A DNA stretch of 64,000 nt from Achromobacter xylosoxidans A8 (GTDB taxonomy: Bacteria > Pseudomonadota > Gammaproteobacteria > Burkholderiales > Burkholderiaceae_B). How positions within the stretch are numbered: the stretch's first letter is position 1; every line of letters starts with the position of its first letter. Shown in pieces: positions 61,728 to 64,000 of the stretch. A program made the position numbers and the translations under genes. The stretch covers positions 1,798,001 through 1,862,000 of the forward strand of contig NC_014640.1 in NCBI RefSeq assembly GCF_000165835.1, written 5' to 3'. The notes below the pieces were generated by a model. The model saw nothing but the letters and a program-made list of their open reading frames with translations, was not told where the DNA came from and did no database searches.

Positions 61728-62756
61728 ATGTCTTTCAGGAAAGCCGGTTGGTTGGCCGCCTTGGCCGCAGTGACGATGTCGTTTGCCGCGATCGCGCCGG
61801 CGCAGGCGCAGCAGAAGCAGACGCTCCTGAACGTCTCGTATGACCCGACCCGCGAGCTGTATCGCGCGATCGACGACGCGTTCATCAAGCAATACAAGGA
61901 AAAGGCCAACGTCGACCTGACCATCCGCCAATCGCACGGCGGTTCCGGCCGCCAGGCGCGCTCCGTCATCGACGGCCTGGAAGCCGACGTGGTGACCCTG
62001 GCGCTGGCCTACGACATCGACGCCGTCGCCGACCGCGGGCTGCTGCCTGCCGACTGGCAGGCCCGCCTGCCGCAGAACAGTTCGCCCTATACCTCCACCA
62101 TCGTGTTCCTGGTGCGCAAGGGCAACCCCAAGCAGATCAAGGACTGGGACGACCTGGTCAAGGACGGCGTACAGGTCATCACGCCCAATCCCAAGACCTC
62201 GGGCGGGGCGCGCTGGAACTACCTGGCGGCCTGGGCCTACGCGCTGGAGAAGAACGGCGGCAGCGAGGACAAGGCGCGCGCCTTCGTCGGCGACCTGCTC
62301 AAGCACGTGCCGGTGCTGGATACCGGCGCGCGCGGCGCTACCACCACCTTCGTGGAGCGCGGCGTGGGCGACGTGCTGCTGGCCTGGGAAAACGAAGCCT
62401 TCCTGGCGTTGGAAGAGCTGGGTCCGGACAAGTTCGACATCGTGGTGCCGTCGCTGTCCATCCTGGCCGAACCGCCGGTGGCCGTAGTCGACAAGGTCGT
62501 GGACAAGAAGGGCACCCGCGCTGCGGCGCAGGCCTACCTGGAATTCCTCTACACGCCCGCCGCGCAGGAAATCATTGCCAGGAACTACTACCGGCCCATC
62601 GACAAGACCGTGGCCGCCAAGTACGAAAGCAAGTTCCCCAAGGTCAAGCTCGTGACCATCAACGACCAGATCTTCGGCGGCTGGCGCAAGGCGCAGAAGG
62701 ATCACTTCAGCGACGGCGGCACCTTCGACCAGATCTATCTGCCGCAAAAGAAATAA
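61728..62756 (+). CDS. sbp: Sulfate ABC transporter substrate-binding protein
   Basis: 342 residues from ATG 61728 (AGGGAG upstream). Signal peptide about 1-27 (A-Q-A-Q), then [13 protein letters not shown] (Sbp signature) and [21 protein letters not shown] near 152-161 completes the sulfate site. It binds sulfate or thiosulfate in the periplasm for CysTWA. 18 bases before cysT. The AT-rich patch at 61645-61665 is a likely CysB-controlled promoter, unproven. Confidence 0.96.
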   Translation: MSFRKAGWLAALAAVTMSFAAIAPAQAQQKQTLLNVSYDPTRELYRAIDDAFIKQYKEKANVDLTIRQSHGGSGRQARSVIDGLEADVVTLALAYDIDAVADRGLLPADWQARLPQNSSPYTSTIVFLVRKGNPKQIKDWDDLVKDGVQVITPNPKTSGGARWNYLAAWAYALEKNGGSEDKARAFVGDLLKHVPVLDTGARGATTTFVERGVGDVLLAWENEAFLALEELGPDKFDIVVPSLSILAEPPVAVVDKVVDKKGTRAAAQAYLEFLYTPAAQEIIARNYYRPIDKTVAAKYESKFPKVKLVTINDQIFGGWRKAQKDHFSDGGTFDQIYLPQKK

Positions 62757-62774
62757 GCACATCACGATCGGACG

Positions 62775-63671
62775 ATGGCCATGACTACAGCCTCGAACCC
62801 GGCGGCAAGCGGCGCGCAAGCGCCTTTTGCCTTTCGGCGCAACAGCCCGGGCGTGCTGCCCGGATTCGGCATCTCGATGGGTTACGCGGTGCTGTACCTC
62901 AGCATTCTCGTGCTCATCCCGCTGGCGGCCTTGCCGATCAAGAGCGCGGGACTGGGCTGGCAGGGCTTCTGGGACACCGTGACCGCGCCGCGCGTCGTGG
63001 CTTCGTACCAGCTGACCTTCGGCGCATCGCTGATCGCGGCGCTGGTGAATCTGGTGTTCGGCACGGTGGTGGCCTGGGTGCTGGTGCGCTACCGTTTCCC
63101 GGGCAAAAAAATCCTGGACGCGCTGGTGGACCTGCCGTTCGCGCTGCCGACGGCGGTGGCCGGCATTGCGCTGACCTCGCTGTATTCGCAGAAGGGCTGG
63201 CTGGGCGGGCCGCTGGCCGACTGGTTCGGCTGGAAGGTGGCGTTCACGCCGCTGGGCATCGTCATCGCGCTGATCTTCATCGGCGTGCCGTTCGTGGTGC
63301 GCACGGTGCAGCCCGTGCTGGAAGACGTGGAGCGCGAGATCGAGGAAGCCGCGGCCAGCCTGGGCGCCAACCGCTGGCAGACCATACGCCGGGTATTGCT
63401 GCCCATCATCATGCCGGCCCTGATGACTGGCTTCGCGCTGGCCTTTGCGCGCGCGGTGGGCGAGTACGGCTCGGTGGTGTTCATCGCGGGCAATATGCCC
63501 ATGGTGTCCGAGATCACGCCGCTCTTGATCATCGCCAAACTCGAGGAATTCGACTACGCCGGCGCCGCCGCCATCGCCACGGTGATGCTGGCGCTGTCCT
63601 TCGCGTTGCTGCTCGTCATCAATCTGCTGCAGGGCTGGCAGGCTCGCCGCAACCTCGGGAGGCTCGCATGA
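62775..63671 (+). CDS. cysT: Sulfate ABC transporter permease CysT
   Basis: 298 residues with six membrane helices. The EAA loop for ATPase contact is E-E-A-A-A-S-L-G-A-N-R-W-Q-T near 194-207, and L-P-F-A-L-P-T-A-V-A-G near 119 is typical of CysT (CysU). Forms the membrane channel with CysW. Its stop overlaps the cysW ATG (ATGA). A Pro/Ala-rich N-terminal 20 residues precede the first helix. Confidence 0.96.
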   Translation: MAMTTASNPAASGAQAPFAFRRNSPGVLPGFGISMGYAVLYLSILVLIPLAALPIKSAGLGWQGFWDTVTAPRVVASYQLTFGASLIAALVNLVFGTVVAWVLVRYRFPGKKILDALVDLPFALPTAVAGIALTSLYSQKGWLGGPLADWFGWKVAFTPLGIVIALIFIGVPFVVRTVQPVLEDVEREIEEAAASLGANRWQTIRRVLLPIIMPALMTGFALAFARAVGEYGSVVFIAGNMPMVSEITPLLIIAKLEEFDYAGAAAIATVMLALSFALLLVINLLQGWQARRNLGRLA

Positions 63672-64000
63672 GCGCCGCGGACCGTCCCGCCCATCTGACC
63701 GAGCCGCGCTGGGTGCGCGGCGTGCTGCTCTTCATCGCGCTGGGATTCCTGGCGCTGTTCCTGCTGGTGCCGCTGGCGGCGGTATTCGTCGAGGCGTTCA
63801 AGAGGGGCTGGCAGCTGTACCTGGACGCCATTATTGAACCGGACGCGCTCGCGGCCATCCGCCTGACGCTGCTGGTCGCGGCTATCGCGCTGCCGGTGAA
63901 CCTGGTGTTCGGCGTGGCAGCGGCCTGGGCCATCACCAAGTTCCAGTTTCGCGGCAAGCAGTTCCTGATCACCTTGATCGACTTGCCGTTCTCGGTGTCG
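63668..64000 (+). CDS. cysW: Sulfate ABC transporter permease CysW (truncated by window edge)
   Basis: 111 N-terminal residues are visible from ATG 63668. First helix near 20-42, second near 65-87, and the L-I-D-L-P-F-S-V-S end matches the CysW L-P-F motif of family members. It overlaps cysT by four bases, and cysA would be expected next. Incomplete only because the window stops. Confidence 0.93.
   Translation, partial: MSAADRPAHLTEPRWVRGVLLFIALGFLALFLLVPLAAVFVEAFKRGWQLYLDAIIEPDALAAIRLTLLVAAIALPVNLVFGVAAAWAITKFQFRGKQFLITLIDLPFSVS

Noticed and set aside
1..64000. CRISPR arrays, insertion sequences, prophage genes, rRNA or ordinary tRNA genes
   Set aside because: No regularly spaced repeats, transposase or integrase motifs, or rRNA/tRNA signatures other than the tRNA-like end of ssrA were seen.

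Overview
The window is high-GC, gene-dense chromosomal DNA from a beta-proteobacterium of the Alcaligenaceae, most likely Achromobacter or a close Bordetella relative. The evidence is the tmRNA tag peptide (ANDERFALAA), the housekeeping block ompA / gyrA-serC-pheA-hisC-tyrA-aroA-cmk-rpsA-ihfB-lapA-lapB-rfaE-hldD, four orphan Bug (TctC-type) periplasmic binding proteins, and Gln at GyrA position 83. There are no insertion sequences, rRNA genes or CRISPR arrays. The only RNA gene I can support is ssrA.

Layout. (1) 1-6163, minus strand: a polysaccharide operon wecB / BcsB-like / nfrB / NfrA-like. It resembles the E. coli NGR (phage N4 receptor) glycan system, and NfrB carries a C-terminal MshEN c-di-GMP-binding module. 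(2) 6311-21245: two divergent catabolic operons sharing one promoter region. The left arm has SDR, MaoC, ADP-forming acyl-CoA synthetase, acyl-CoA dehydrogenase, IclR, alpha-methylacyl-CoA racemase-like protein and a PaaG-like crotonase. The right arm has two Bug receptors, a MaoC hydratase, an AMP-forming acyl-CoA ligase, an acyl-CoA dehydrogenase, a thiolase-fold protein without the usual cysteine, and a DUF35 partner. Together they look like a complete uptake, activation and beta-oxidation-type pathway for an unknown, possibly alpha-methyl-branched, carboxylic acid. The shared intergenic region has back-to-back -35 boxes and mirrored operator-like palindromes. (3) 21283-25486: ssrA, an MFS exporter, gph-ubiG and a barrel-less OmpA.

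(4) 25901-40759: a dense housekeeping run. gyrA to ihfB are packed with overlapping or near-overlapping starts (DNA gyrase, serine and aromatic amino acid synthesis, CMP kinase, ribosomal protein S1, IHF-beta). They are followed by lapA-lapB (LPS regulation) and the heptose genes rfaE-hldD. (5) 40944-49288: a ComEA-like helix-hairpin-helix protein, cysM, a Bug/IclR pair divergent from a cyclase-family hydrolase, mltB divergent from a deacetylase-family gene, and etfBA, which would accept electrons from the acyl-CoA dehydrogenases here. (6) 49484-54838: aspT-type exchanger / aspartate 4-decarboxylase / second aspT-type exchanger. The decarboxylase has a lysine-rich histone H1-like C-terminal tail. 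(7) 54835-60715: a LysR regulator divergent from CoA-transferase, crotonase, Bug and acyl-CoA dehydrogenase. (8) 60863-64000: a 1-Cys peroxiredoxin and the start of the sulfate ABC transporter operon sbp-cysT-cysW.

The strongest candidates for undescribed biology are the BcsB-containing NGR-like operon, the divergent catabolic regulon with a probable retro-aldolase (thiolase-fold plus DUF35), and the H1-tailed aspartate decarboxylase between two exchangers. All functional statements rest on reading motifs by eye; no database search was run.
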